A stretch of 64,000 nucleotides of DNA from Enterococcus termitis (GCF_001730305.1 NZ_MIJY01000043.1:1-64000); one strand, 5' to 3'. Shown: positions 7,948-17,212, counted from the stretch's first letter. The notes: generated by a model not told the origin, from the sequence alone. Made by a program: numbers and translations.

Positions 7948-9123
7948 TTATCCCTCCAGAATTTTCTTTTCGATTTTATCATATGTTTTTCGATTTGTAT
8001 TTAATAATCGAAATGCTTCGGTGTACTGGGTATGACCATGTTTAATATCATTGGAAAGAAAATGGAAAAAACGTTTATCGATTTTAGAAATTGCTGTATT
8101 TAATCCGTTACCTCCGCCAATACTACGATTTGTTTTGTCTTTTTCCTGCTTGTAATATTTTAAGCATTCTTTTCGGATTTCGTAATACATAGACTCATCG
8201 ATATAATTATTTTTCAATGCTTTCACAGCGATAACCAGTATACTCACACGACATTTTTGTGCTATTTCTTGCATTTTTTCAGAATGATTAAGTGTATTTA
8301 TGTTACTCCACATTGTTTTAAAATTTTTAGTTGAAATACAAAGTTCAGAAGCAACTGCATTACAGAATATTTCTGTTTCATTTCTGTACATAGGAGATGG
8401 TATATGGTTATCATTAAATAAGTCATTTTCGCCTAAAAAAATATGAACAACTTCATGGAAAAGAGAAAAAATTTTTCCATTAAAGCTATCTGTACTATTA
8501 ATGAAAATTAATGGGGCATACGCATTAACTAGAGCAAACGCTCTAAACTCATCTATATTCAGAGGACGATGTGTATTGGCTTTGACAACACCATTTTGCA
8601 TGACAAGAATACCCATCTTTTCAAATTTTTTTCGCAGATAATTAAATGCAGTTCCAAAAGAACAGTGTAAGTACCATGTTTCTTCTATATCTAATGTTTT
8701 TCGAATAGTTGCCGCAACTTTTTCTACGTCTTGATTCGCAGAAGTTGAGCCTATAAAAGAAAGCTCTTGATACCCATTTCTTATTAAGTAATCAACCATC
8801 CAATTTTGCTTTTCTTCCATATCACTAATGGTATCGAGTAAATCTCTGCTGGGTTTAGAGACATCATTATTTAAGATAGTGCGGTAATTGATGAGTTTAT
8901 TATCTTCCGACTGGACTTCATTAAGTAGTAAATATCCAAACGGAACTTTTATTTTTTTGCTTAGTTGATTCAATTGATTAAAAGTAGGCTTAATAGTCAG
9001 ATTCAACCACTCTGTAATATTCTTCAGTTGGTTATCTTGTACAAGATCGTCAATAAGGATATCACTAGTTTGAATATAGTAACTGACAACATCTGGATTG
9101 ATTGCTATTCGTGCAACAGCCAT
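7948..9123 (-). CDS. ImmA/IrrE family metallopeptidase-like regulator, putative antitoxin
   Basis: A 391-residue protein. I take the ATG at 9123 because AAGGCGGTGATT lies just upstream. The first ~70 residues contain a helix-turn-helix-like stretch (TIKPTFNQLNQLSKKIKVPFGYLLL). The zinc-protease signature FHEVVHIFLGEND lies near residue 225. ImmA-type proteins cleave repressors or act as antitoxins with PIN-like partners. Together with the DUF4411 gene it forms a two-gene module inserted in reverse at the edge of the Rhs array. Confidence 0.7.
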   Translation of the reverse strand: MAVARIAINPDVVSYYIQTSDILIDDLVQDNQLKNITEWLNLTIKPTFNQLNQLSKKIKVPFGYLLLNEVQSEDNKLINYRTILNNDVSKPSRDLLDTISDMEEKQNWMVDYLIRNGYQELSFIGSTSANQDVEKVAATIRKTLDIEETWYLHCSFGTAFNYLRKKFEKMGILVMQNGVVKANTHRPLNIDEFRAFALVNAYAPLIFINSTDSFNGKIFSLFHEVVHIFLGENDLFNDNHIPSPMYRNETEIFCNAVASELCISTKNFKTMWSNINTLNHSEKMQEIAQKCRVSILVIAVKALKNNYIDESMYYEIRKECLKYYKQEKDKTNRSIGGGNGLNTAISKIDKRFFHFLSNDIKHGHTQYTEAFRLLNTNRKTYDKIEKKILEG

Positions 9124-9685
9124 TTTAATCACCGCCTTTGTTATTATTATAACATGATTATTACTGGACTCGTCAATTGTTAACTAAATAGCATACTAAA
9201 TGACTTCTGATCATAGAATCCATAGCCATATAATGTAAAGAATTAAAATGAATACACAGGCAAACAGTGAATTACTTTTAAGAAGAAAATACAGATAAAA
9301 TGCCTGTTTTTTGCAGAAAACGATTCTTTAGATTTCGATAATGTAGATTAATAATTCACACTTCTAATCTTTTTTAGTATAGATTGTACCATATTCATTA
9401 TGTTAGAATGAGTTGAATATTATTTTATTGGGAGATTGTATATGTGTATGGATTTCTTAAATCAATTGAATAAATCGATGAAAAAAATTCAAATCTGCTA
9501 TTGCAATATCTAACATTTTGTCATTTAACAATACTGTGCAATATTAAGCAAACTTCCAATGTAAAACTATAAAATGAATAAGGATAATTGAATGTCGATT
9601 CTATTTTAATTATTATATATTCTCAATAAAATAGAACTGTTTATTTCGAAGTAACAATAATATAATAAAAAATGGAGGGCGTATA
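9124..9685. other. Gene-poor spacer
   Basis: An AT-rich, 560-base spacer that should hold the promoter of the minus-strand ImmA/DUF4411 pair and that of the 9686 gene. The only reading frame with a ribosome-binding-like GGGAGAT is a 23-codon ORF at 9442-9513 (MCMDFLNQLNKSMKK ...), which I cannot support as a gene. Confidence 0.4.
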
Positions 9686-10141
9686 ATGAGTGAATACATT
9701 TACATCGCTGGAGATAGTCCATTGCAAACGGGGGCAGTAGGTGAGAAGCCCCGATTAACTAAAGATAGTATAGTTGTCTATAATACTGTGACAGATATGG
9801 AATCATTTTATTTTGAAGAAAATCATGACGAGGAAGGAGAGCATTTTTCTTTTAGCCCTCATTTCTCTTTAAAGAAACATCAAGTTTCTTCACTAGATAT
9901 GAATTTACCACGGGTTGGAGACAAAATGATAACAGATTCACAAAAAAAAGCTGTTGACCAGTTATATTTCTACATAAAAGATTATTTCAAACGTTCTGTT
10001 GCTACTAAATTAGAAATTCTATTTTGTTTGAATGGAGATGAAGAAAATACAATATCTTTTCGGAAAGATGTTGCTTTTTCGAAATTAAAGTTAACGGATT
10101 TATATTATTTAGAGAGAAAATTGTTGACTATTAAAAAATAA
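9686..10141 (+). CDS. Hypothetical protein, 151 residues
   Basis: It starts at an ATG preceded by GGAGGGCGTATA. The product is soluble, acidic in the middle (ENHDEEGEHFSF) and Lys-rich at the end. No known motif is visible. It lies upstream of a bacteriocin-like relic but in no clear operon. Confidence 0.55.
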   Translation: MSEYIYIAGDSPLQTGAVGEKPRLTKDSIVVYNTVTDMESFYFEENHDEEGEHFSFSPHFSLKKHQVSSLDMNLPRVGDKMITDSQKKAVDQLYFYIKDYFKRSVATKLEILFCLNGDEENTISFRKDVAFSKLKLTDLYYLERKLLTIKK

Positions 10142-10189
10142 AAGGCTAGGTATTTCTAAGAACTGACTCAAATTCACGATTAAGAGTCA

Positions 10190-10347
10190 AATTAGTTACT
10201 TGCAGTAATGTTTTGGGAGCTATTGGACTTTTTCATACAGGTTCTTATTCAGCCGCTGCTTATCTTTTAGGAATCACAGATCCAGCGAGCATTTTAAATC
10301 CGGGTATTGTTTCTACCGCATATTATTTAGGAAGGTTACAGTGTTAA
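10190..10347 (+). pseudogene. C-terminal relic of a hydrophobic bacteriocin-like peptide
   Basis: In one frame the sequence reads SNVLGAIGLFHTGSYSAAA, YLLGITDPASILNPG, IVSTAYYLGRLQC, then TAA at 10345. It is Gly/Ala-rich and hydrophobic like the membrane-active part of class II bacteriocins. No start codon with a ribosome binding site exists in this frame, so only the end of the gene remains. A small membrane protein follows after 14 bases, as bacteriocin immunity genes often do. Confidence 0.35.
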
Positions 10348-10361
10348 CAGGAGGCATTAAA

Positions 10362-10640
10362 ATGGCGAATAAACTAGCACGACATTTTTTTATTGTTTTC
10401 TCTATTTTAAGTTTTATGTTTGTTTTTACGGTATTTAGAGACAGTCAAACTATGTTAATTCCCTTTGTGTTTTTACTGATTGTTGTTTGTACGATATCTG
10501 TTAATTTATTTTTTGCTGTTTCGGCTTTAAGGAAAGGTTTTTTTCAGCATGAGAACAAGGTGTTTAGTCTGCTATCTTTGTTACAAGTTGCTTTCATATT
10601 AGCATTATATGCAGTTTTTGTAGGTCTGGGTTTAGCATAA
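10362..10640 (+). CDS. Small membrane protein, possible bacteriocin immunity protein
   Basis: The ATG at 10362 has ACAGGAGGCATTAAA in front. The 92-residue product has three to four predicted membrane segments (FFIVFSILSFMFVF, TMLIPFVFLLIVV, SVNLFFAVSAL, VAFILALYAVFVG). It begins just after the bacteriocin-like relic, which suggests an immunity role, but no family is recognised. Confidence 0.5.
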   Translation: MANKLARHFFIVFSILSFMFVFTVFRDSQTMLIPFVFLLIVVCTISVNLFFAVSALRKGFFQHENKVFSLLSLLQVAFILALYAVFVGLGLA

Positions 10641-10754
10641 ATTTTTTCTCTATAATTATTGCATAACAAAAAGGGGCAGGGGATTTTCGGAACTGACCCA
10701 CGAGAGTGGAACAGATGATCCTTATTAAAGAATTGCACCCAAAATAAACAAAAA

Positions 10755-10905
10755 AAATGACTTTGCGACATCTTTGGAAGCCATATCTTATTGTTTTTAT
10801 CACGGAAAATAGATTTGCCTGTACTTCTTGGATATTCTAATCATGTGTTGAGATTACAGTTTTAATTTTTTGCGATACGTCAAGTAGCATGGGATTATAA
10901 TGGGT
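10755..10905 (+). pseudogene. Relic 3' end of a tyrosine recombinase (copy A)
   Basis: Reading across frames gives FGSHI, then DLPVLLGYSNH, and ends at D-T-S-S-S-M-G-L-stop. This matches the end of phage-type integrases (HLGSHSLRKTFGYY ... LPVLLxxLNHSS ... AISSLGL-stop). The tail and following ~80 bases are repeated near 43365-43465. Several indels make it nonfunctional. Confidence 0.5.
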
Positions 10906-10985
10906 TTTGGATAAATATGCGTACTTATACATGGCTTGTTTTTTTGGGGAAATGTTTTAATGTTGAGAAAAAGACTATAAAAAAG
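10878..10985 (+). repeat. Direct repeat A (recombinase tail and downstream DNA)
   Basis: About 105 bases, with GGGATTATAATGGGTTTTGG and GGCTTGTTTTTT, recur with scattered differences and a 2-base gap at 43365-43465. The two copies lie about 32 kb apart and bracket the selenium island. Confidence 0.65.
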
Positions 10986-10992
10986 CCTTTTT

Positions 10993-11559
10993 TTATTCTG
11001 AAAACTCTTGCTGCGTTTCATTAATAACTTCATTTACTTGTTCATTTACGTCTGATTCTTCCAACTCAGTTTTATCACCATTGATAGGTATTTTCCCAAA
11101 AGTAACGCCTGCAGTAGTATATAGGCCTTCATCTGCCTGTTTCAAATATAGTACATAATCCTTACCCTGTTTCATATTTTCATAATCATTTATTGTATAA
11201 GTAGTTTTACTATTTTTATCATAAAATTCAGCTTCCGAAATATTAATAGTATTACCAACTGAAATAGCTCCATCATCTTCACTATTTTTTATCACTTCAG
11301 ATATTTTAAAAGAAGATTTGGTATAACCTCCAGCAGGATCATTAGTTACTTCTGAATCGAAAACGATAGTCTCATCTTCACTTAATTTTTCTCCTTTTAC
11401 AATAATATTAACATTTTTCTCCATCTCATCTGCAGATTCATATCCGTCTGTTTTGCCCTCCCAGCTAACTTTTTTATCCTCTGCAAACGGATTTCCAAAT
11501 ATTAAAAATAGCGCAAATACAACTACTCCTAGTAAAGCTAACCCAATAATTCCTTTTTT
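10993..11559 (-). CDS. Membrane-anchored extracellular protein of unknown function
   Basis: I take the ATG at 11559 (MKKGIIGLALLGVVVFALFL), after GGGAGATGACAG; an in-frame ATG lies further upstream at 11586. One N-terminal membrane helix is followed by ~160 acidic extracellular residues. Segments such as VNIIVKGEKLSEDETIVFDSEV and KDYVLYLKQ look like a beta-rich domain. It follows the broken matrixin-like gene and was probably its operon partner, possibly as a regulator or inhibitor. That role is speculation. Confidence 0.55.
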   Translation of the reverse strand, partial: KKGIIGLALLGVVVFALFLIFGNPFAEDKKVSWEGKTDGYESADEMEKNVNIIVKGEKLSEDETIVFDSEVTNDPAGGYTKSSFKISEVIKNSEDDGAISVGNTINISEAEFYDKNSKTTYTINDYENMKQGKDYVLYLKQADEGLYTTAGVTFGKIPINGDKTELEESDVNEQVNEVINETQQEFSE

Positions 11560-11582
11560 CATTCTGTCATCTCCCATTATTT

Positions 11583-12102
11583 TCAATGTTTTTTAGCTAT
11601 TTCTGCTTTGTCATCACTTAGAGCCCAATCCTTATTATTAAAACCAAATTGCCTCATTAAAGAATTTTGATTGTTTTTTGATTGTGTATGCTTGAGTCCT
11701 AAAGCATGACCTACTACATGAGCAGAAGTTTCTTTTTGTTGCATATTCGTCAGCTCAACTCTCCATTTTTTGTAAAACGTTATATTTCCGTTACCTTTAT
11801 GTATTGCATAAGTATCACCACTATATTTATCAATATATTCCATTTTTACATCTGCTCCACCAATAACTGAAACTTCTTTAGTAAATTGAATTTCGGATGT
11901 GGGATTCCAAGTTAACGAGCCACGTAAAATATGTGAACTAGAATTAGCATATTTTTTGAAATTTGGGTCAACCCAATAATGTACCTTTTTGGGATGGCTT
12001 AATTTTATTACTCGATAATACATAAGCTTGTACACCTGTCGTGCTTATGAGAAATATTGAGCGAATTAGTAAGAAAACGGTAAATATTTTTAATCTTTGC
12101 AT
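11583..12102 (-). pseudogene. Broken matrixin-like secreted metalloprotease
   Basis: A signal peptide begins at ATG 12102 (MQRLKIFTVFLLIRSIFLIS, ending GVQA) with GGGGGAAT upstream. The frame shifts near 12000, and the second frame continues with HPKKVHYWVDPNF to the stop at 11583. The zinc motif is HVVGHALGLKHT: the His ligands of HExxHxxGxxH are kept, but the catalytic Glu is Val (codon GTA, one base from GAA). A Met-turn-like LMRQFGF follows. The frameshift and lost Glu both argue for an inactive gene. Confidence 0.65.
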
Positions 12103-12868
12103 ATTCCCCCTTCTTTCTCTAAAATTCGTAGTGGCATAGAATATATCACAAAATATCCAGAAATACTATCATGAAAATATAATTGTGAACAAAGATTCAC
12201 AATATATAAATTGACTGAAATATGCTATAAATGTTAATATTATTTTGTGAACAGTAGTTTGTTCAGCATCCCAAATGTTCTCTTTTTTGTATTATTTTGA
12301 AAGGTTTCTCCTAATTTACCTTTCATCCCCGCAAACCCCCTAAACATTTTTTGTTTAGGGGGGTTTTTAATATTAATTTGATAAAACTATTGACTAATAT
12401 GACGATCTTGCAGGATTTAAACATTTGTTAGATACGCATAAACGCTCATTTCCTGCACAAGAATTTGAGTTGTATTGCTTAATCAAACAGTTTGAGTCCG
12501 CTAATATAGAAGTACTTCCGTTTACATTCAACAGATTTGAAAATGAAGCGCATATAGATATAGAAAAAGATGCTCAAAACCACTAGAAAATGCTATTACA
12601 GTGCTGAAAGAAAAACGAATTAATTTAACAAGTACGCTAAGCTTATGTTTAGTGAGTTTTTTCAAAAAAAAACTCACGCAAAACGCGAGGGCAATTGTTC
12701 TATTTAAGATATATTCCCTAAATATGGATTGACAGAAAGTAAATCAGTGGGACAAGTATTTTCATCATTAGTTACCGTGTATGATTTGCCTAATTATTTT
12801 TCCAAAGCCTATAAGCTGCAACAAGTAAAATATTTTCAATAAATCTAACTTAGTGGGAAGTGTTCGGG
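12103..12868. other. Gene-poor stretch with a terminator and unrecognised coding relics
   Basis: It contains a strong hairpin at 12333-12368. From about 12410 to 12840 there are short open pieces, such as FKHLLDTHKRSFPAQEFELYC, then FNRFENEAHIDIEKDAQ, and near 12720 a piece reading YGLTESKSVGQVFSSL. They look like fragments of one decayed gene, broken by stops at about 12583 and 12700. I do not recognise the family. Confidence 0.4.
12333..12368 (+). terminator. Strong rho-independent terminator
   Basis: The stem ACCCCCTAAAC pairs with GTTTAGGGGGGT around a T-rich loop, followed by five T residues on the plus strand. No intact plus-strand gene ends nearby, so the gene it served is probably lost. 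Confidence 0.7.
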
Positions 12869-13227
12869 ATGAAAAAATATAAAAATGGTGGATAACGTTA
12901 GGTGTGTTGTTGCTTCTTTGTTTAAGCGGATATCTATTTTTATCTGTGATCCCTAGACATAGGGCGAATGAAGCTGTCGATGATTATTTAGCAGCGCAGA
13001 AAGTGGAATCCAATCAAATTAAGACGAGGATTAGCCAGAAGGATTGGACGCAGGGAGGATACTATATTACGATAGAATTCAAAGATGATACTGATTTAGT
13101 GTATGAGTATAATTATCTGAACAAAAGAGATACCCCTTACCATATCTATCTAACGGCATTTAAGGATGGTTCGAGCCAAGGGGATAACATGGAGCATCCC
13201 ACATTACCAGGACAATATGAAGAATAA
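12869..13227 (+). pseudogene. DUF3139-like small membrane-anchored protein, frameshifted near the start
   Basis: The ATG at 12869 begins MKKYKN then stops. Removing one base from the A-run near 12885 joins it to the frame WWITLGVLLLLCLSGYLFLSV, giving one N-terminal helix and a ~90-residue extracellular domain (AVDDYLAAQKVESNQI ... GGYYITIEFKDDTDLVYEYNY) typical of DUF3139. An in-frame GTG at 12904 could still start a shorter protein, but it would cut into the helix. Confidence 0.5.
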
Positions 13228-13297
13228 AAGAGGGTTTTTAATCAGGTAAAGTTGTCATTAGATAGTTAAAAATGACCAATGAGATGGATATTTTAGG

Positions 13298-13330
13298 ACA
13301 CATCCTTTAGTTACTAGAGGGTGTGTTTTT
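13298..13330 (+). terminator. Rho-independent terminator after the DUF3139-like gene
   Basis: The stem ACACATCCT pairs with AGGGTGTGT (one G-T pair) and is followed by TTTTTG. Confidence 0.6.
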
Positions 13331-13493
13331 GTGATATAGGGAATATCCAGAGTCTTATGTTAACTTTAGTTAGGAAGTTAACATTATTAAAAGGATAATA
13401 CTTGTAATGTAGTACACAAAATTGGCACATTTTATTGAAAAAAAGTATGTTATATTGATGTTTGAAGAATATGTAGAAAGGAGGTTCTATAAA

Positions 13494-13892
13494 ATGAATC
13501 AAAGAAAAACAGAATTTATTTTAACCTTAATTGCTGGAATTACTGGTGTTATTGCAGGTATTACAGGGATCGCTAGTGGAGGTATTCTTGCAGCTTTTTC
13601 TGGAAGCGAAGAACTATCCAACACAACTTCAATGACTACTGCTGATTCTGAAGCACTTGTTTTTGCAGGTGGTTTCATATTGATTTTATCTATCGTTACT
13701 TTAGTACTTGGTATTGCTTTGATTGTTTTCGCTGTATTAATCAAACGTAATGCAAAACTATTTGGTATTTTAACGCTGGTAGCAGGTGCAGTAGGTTTCT
13801 TCTTAGTAGGATTACTTTTTTGGATTGTTCCAGGAGTACTGGCGATTATTGCTGGTATTATGTGTTTAGCGAGAAAAGCAGAAACAGCCTAA
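13494..13892 (+). CDS. DUF4064 family membrane protein
   Basis: I take the ATG at 13494 because GAAAGGAGGTTCTATAAA sits at ideal spacing; an in-frame start at 13422 lacks one. The 132-residue product has four hydrophobic helices with Gly-rich turns (LIAGITGVIAGITGIASGG, GFILILSIVTLVLGIALIVF, LVAGAVGFFLVGLLFWIV, VLAIIAGIMCLA). The layout matches DUF4064 proteins of Firmicutes. Function unknown. Confidence 0.65.
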   Translation: MNQRKTEFILTLIAGITGVIAGITGIASGGILAAFSGSEELSNTTSMTTADSEALVFAGGFILILSIVTLVLGIALIVFAVLIKRNAKLFGILTLVAGAVGFFLVGLLFWIVPGVLAIIAGIMCLARKAETA

Positions 13893-14672
13893 GTGCTGCG
13901 TCATTTGTGGGCGTCAATAGAAGAACAACAGAAGAGAGTGAGACTGATTTTTGGCTCATTAAACTTTTTTGAACAAATGAAAAGGAGGAGGTATATTATT
14001 GCGGAAAAAGGGGGCTTTGTATCTTTAGTGATTAAAAAATAAGGTAAAAGGCTTATTTTTGGTACCCGATTTATGAAATTACAACAAATTTAGTTATCTG
14101 AATTCATCTAGACATACCACCGATAAGCCTTTACTTTTATAATCTAATGGGATATCTAGTGTTCTCCTTATATATCAACCCTAAAGATAAAGTGCTAGAT
14201 TTAATATTGATATAAATACCAATTTATAGAATGTGTGGGAAGGGCAATGATACTAATACTATTTATTAGTGAGCAAAGAAATAAGTAAATTTACATATAA
14301 TCCTACTGCTTTCACAGGAAAGAAAGGGTTAAAAAATGTTTGGCAAATCGACTTTGTTCAAAATAGAAGAAACACTTAATAGTCAGAAAAAAAGATAGTT
14401 AATTTATTGTATAGTTTAAGAAAGATCTGCAATTTGAATTGAAGGTGTTTTCTATATATTTATTTAACTTTACCATCCAAAAAATGTCGAGTCTTAGCTG
14501 CTTCCCCTAAAAATATTTGACTGTTTTTCAATACTGTACTTTTTTGTTTCTATGTTTAATGTACCCCGTTTTAAATCAACTAGCACTACGAGTATACAAA
14601 ATACCATTAGTGAGATATTGAGCAATCAATGTCAGAATGTCGATATGAATTTTTTGAAGGGAGATTTTTATT
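13893..14672. other. Gene-poor stretch upstream of the yedE-like gene
   Basis: Only short broken frames occur: a 20-codon piece at about 14335 (MFGKSTLFKIEETLNSQ) and a minus-strand piece near 14460-14580. The promoter of the 14673 gene should be here; I could not place it with confidence. Confidence 0.4.
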
Positions 14673-15848
14673 ATGGAGAAATTAATGAGAAAACTTAAGG
14701 TTTCATGGAATCCTTTTATAGTAGTGTCGCTTTTGGGTATTTTCTCTACCTATTACTTTGGCTTTACAGGAACTTTTTGGGCGGTTACCGGAGAGTTTAC
14801 CAGATGGGGGGGGCATATCATGCAATTTATTGGTATGGACACTTCGCATTATTCCTATTTAAAGATGATTCATTTCGAGGGTACTCCCTTAGAGCGAATT
14901 GATGGAATAATGATTATTGGTATGTTTTTGGGCGCCATTATTGCTGCTTTGCTTTCTAATAATGTAAAGTTTAGGCTTCCTACATCGAAAGCTCGAGTAT
15001 TTCAAGCACTTCTGGGGGGCATTATGGCAGGATTTGGTGCGAGATTAGCAATGGGGTGTAACTTAGCTGCTTTTTTCACTGGGATTCCGCAGTTTACTTT
15101 GCATGCTTGGTTCTTTACGATCTTCACAATTATCGGCACTTATGTTGGAACTAAAATTATAAAACTATCATTTTTTAGTACGAAAATAAAAATGGAACGA
15201 AAGACAAGCAATAAACTATTTGTTTTAAACAAACAGGATAACACAAAGAAAAATAGAATCGGAATTTTTCTTTGTGTGTTGGTAATTATATCGCTTCTTA
15301 TGTATGTTTATAATAAACAACACGATTTTCCGTTAGTAATGGTATTTGGACTAACATTTGGATTTTTACTAGAAAAAGGTCAAGTGTGTTTTACATCTGC
15401 ATTTCGTGACCTTTGGATAGCAGGACGTACGAATATGCTTTTTGCAATTGTTTTAGGATTGATGATTAGTACGATTGGAACATATATTTTTATAAAAACA
15501 GGACTTCCACCAAAAACTTTTTGGGCTGGTCCCAATGCAATGATTGGTGGCTTTGTTTTTGGCCTTGGAATCGTAATTGCTGGAGGATGTGAGACTGGCT
15601 GGATGTATCGCGCGGTAGAAGGTCAAGTTCACTATATTTTAGTTGGGATTGGTAATATTATTGGCTCTATCTTATTGGTATTAAGTTGGGATTCACTAGC
15701 TCCAAAAATAGCTTTAAGTTTTCCTAAAGTAAGTTTAATAAGCTATTTTGGAGATTATGGTGGTCTGATACTTACCTATAGCTTATTGCTTATATCGATG
15801 CTGTTAATAATGTTTTATGAGAAAAGATACTTTAAAGAGAGAAGGTGA
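14673..15848 (+). CDS. yedE: YedE/YeeE-type permease, probable selenium-compound importer
   Basis: A 391-residue protein with about ten membrane segments and a ribosome binding site GAAGGGAGATTTTT. It has the YeeE/YedE duplicated fold. The first half carries GARLAMGCNLAAFFTG and the second IVIAGGCETGWMYRAVEGQ; each has the conserved membrane Cys that in thiosulfate-type YeeE channels binds and passes the substrate. Paired with a TusA-like protein beside Sec genes, this family is assigned to selenium uptake or donation. Whether it carries selenite, thiosulfate or a related anion is not shown. Confidence 0.75.
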   Translation: MEKLMRKLKVSWNPFIVVSLLGIFSTYYFGFTGTFWAVTGEFTRWGGHIMQFIGMDTSHYSYLKMIHFEGTPLERIDGIMIIGMFLGAIIAALLSNNVKFRLPTSKARVFQALLGGIMAGFGARLAMGCNLAAFFTGIPQFTLHAWFFTIFTIIGTYVGTKIIKLSFFSTKIKMERKTSNKLFVLNKQDNTKKNRIGIFLCVLVIISLLMYVYNKQHDFPLVMVFGLTFGFLLEKGQVCFTSAFRDLWIAGRTNMLFAIVLGLMISTIGTYIFIKTGLPPKTFWAGPNAMIGGFVFGLGIVIAGGCETGWMYRAVEGQVHYILVGIGNIIGSILLVLSWDSLAPKIALSFPKVSLISYFGDYGGLILTYSLLLISMLLIMFYEKRYFKERR

Positions 15849-15852
15849 GACT

Positions 15853-16098
15853 ATGAAAAATATTGAACGAATTGATTATTTATTAAATTTAGAAGGAGAA
15901 CCTTGTCCGTTTCCGGCAACAGCAAGTATTGATGCCTACAATAATATGGCTAACGGTGAAGTGATAGAAATAATAAGTGATTGTCCGCAGTCTGTAAATA
16001 ATATTCCGGTAGATGCCGAAAATAGAGGACATGAGGTGCTGTTAATAGAGCAAGAAGGGCCTGCTTTTCGGTACGTTATCAAGGTTATTAAGAATTAA
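15853..16098 (+). CDS. TusA/SirA-like sulfur or selenium carrier protein
   Basis: I take the ATG at 15853 behind GAGAGAAGGTGAGACT, 4 bases after the permease stop. The 81-residue product has the TusA fold with the active Cys in EPCPFPA, a CPxP-type loop near residue 18, and a second Cys in SDCPQS. The YedE-TusA pair implies a membrane channel that hands its substrate to this carrier. A terminator follows, so the two genes form one operon. Confidence 0.7.
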   Translation: MKNIERIDYLLNLEGEPCPFPATASIDAYNNMANGEVIEIISDCPQSVNNIPVDAENRGHEVLLIEQEGPAFRYVIKVIKN

Positions 16099-16200
16099 TA
16101 ATTTTAGTATCTATGTAGTTATAAATAGATTATATTATTGGTTTTTATTAAGAAAATACTAGTAATTAATTTGTAGTGAAAATCAAAAGGTTAGACCTAA

Positions 16201-16232
16201 TACCGATCAGAATTATCTGATCGGTATTTTTT
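16201..16232 (+). terminator. Rho-independent terminator of the yedE-tusA operon
   Basis: A perfect 11-bp stem, TACCGATCAGA with TCTGATCGGTA around ATTA, is followed by TTTTTT. Confidence 0.85.
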
Positions 16233-16239
16233 ATACAGC

Positions 16240-16900
16240 CCTTCTTTTGCGATAGTAAGAATTGTATCTACGAAAATTCCGAATAAACTTGGAATCATTT
16301 ACTCCAAGTTTACACATAATTCGCCGTATTTTTTTCTGAGTTACTTTTATTCCTTGTTCCTTGAATGCCAGTTGAATTTGATGATATCAAGAGTTTGCAG
16401 TACATATATGTTGCTTTAGGAAACTTGGGCACTTGAAGAAAAATCTTTAATTGAAATTCGCTTCGGAGTTCATGAATGATTCTGGCATCCAGTTCTTGAG
16501 TCGATGTGGGTAGCCATTCCTAAAGCTGCTCAGATAATAATTCATTCTCATGTCCAAGGTTTCTTGGAATAGATTCTGTTCTTTTCCTTAGATGTAGGAG
16601 GTCTTCCTCTTTGTTTTGGTGATAGAAGGCAATCCATACTGTAAAGTAACATGAAGGTAAGGAGCAAAGTTGTCTAAGTATTAGTGGATACCATCTTGTT
16701 TGAAGTAGGAAGAGTAGTGTTGTTTTTTCGCCAATGTAAGGTGCTCAAACCACATTTTTCTGCTATTATTCTCCATTTTCTAACTATTGAAAAACCAGGT
16801 TTCTTAAATCAGTGAGCAAGTGTGTTATAACCGCCTTCGCATTTTTGATACGCTCTCAGCACTTGTTTTTTTATTCATCATCTCTTTTTTTGCGGATTAA
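16240..16900 (-). mobile_element. Decayed IS3-family transposase relic
   Basis: On the minus strand about 16245-16375 reads LAFKEQGIKVTQKKIRRIMCKLGVN, then SKFIRNFRRYNSYY. This is the helix-turn-helix/linker part of IS150-type IS3 orfB. The rest is scattered with stops and frameshifts. No terminal repeats were found. It separates the selenium uptake operon from selC. Confidence 0.5.
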
Positions 16901-16970
16901 AATCTACCTCTAGAGTTAGAATATTTGTCTGGCTCTAGAGGTGGACTATGAAGCTGGTCTCTTTTAATAT

Positions 16971-17000
16971 AAAAAGCCGAAGAGAAAGTATCTCATCGGC
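16971..17000 (-). terminator. Terminator of selC
   Basis: On the minus strand GCCGATGAGA pairs with TCTCTTCGGC (one mismatch) and is followed by TTTTT, 70 bases downstream of the tRNA end. Confidence 0.75.
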
Positions 17001-17070
17001 GATGTCATAATCGAATAAAATCAATAAGACTATTCGATTTATATTTAGAAGGGATGAATTTAAAATATAT

Positions 17071-17167
17071 TGGCGGGAATGTGTGGGAATCGAACCCACC
17101 TAAGAAGCTCTTAACTCCTCATGCTGGTTTTGAAGACCAGAGGGAACACCAGAACCCAGCCACTCCC
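17071..17167 (-). tRNA. selC: tRNA-Sec (anticodon UCA)
   Basis: The 97-base minus-strand gene folds as a selenocysteine tRNA. The acceptor is GGGAGTG ... CATTCCC with an encoded G-CCA end. The anticodon arm is CTGGT-CTTCAAA-ACCAG with UCA. A long variable arm (CATGAGGAGTTAAGAGCTTCTTAG) and a T arm with GTGGGTTCGATTCCCAC complete it. The long acceptor/T stack and extended D stem are as expected for Sec. It reads UGA in the prdC and prdB messages. Confidence 0.92.
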
Positions 17168-17183
17168 AATAACTACAAAAACA

Positions 17184-17212
17184 ACTTTAACATTGAACGA
17201 GATAAAAATCAA
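17184..17212 (-). promoter_or_regulatory. Candidate promoter of selC
   Basis: On the minus strand TTGATT and TAAAGT are 17 bases apart, placing transcription start within a few bases of the tRNA 5' end. The -10 box matches consensus poorly. Confidence 0.4.

Noticed and set aside
9442-9513. 23-codon ORF with a GGGAGAT in front
   Set aside because: Too short, no signal for export or known peptide motif, and AT-rich surroundings give such frames by chance.
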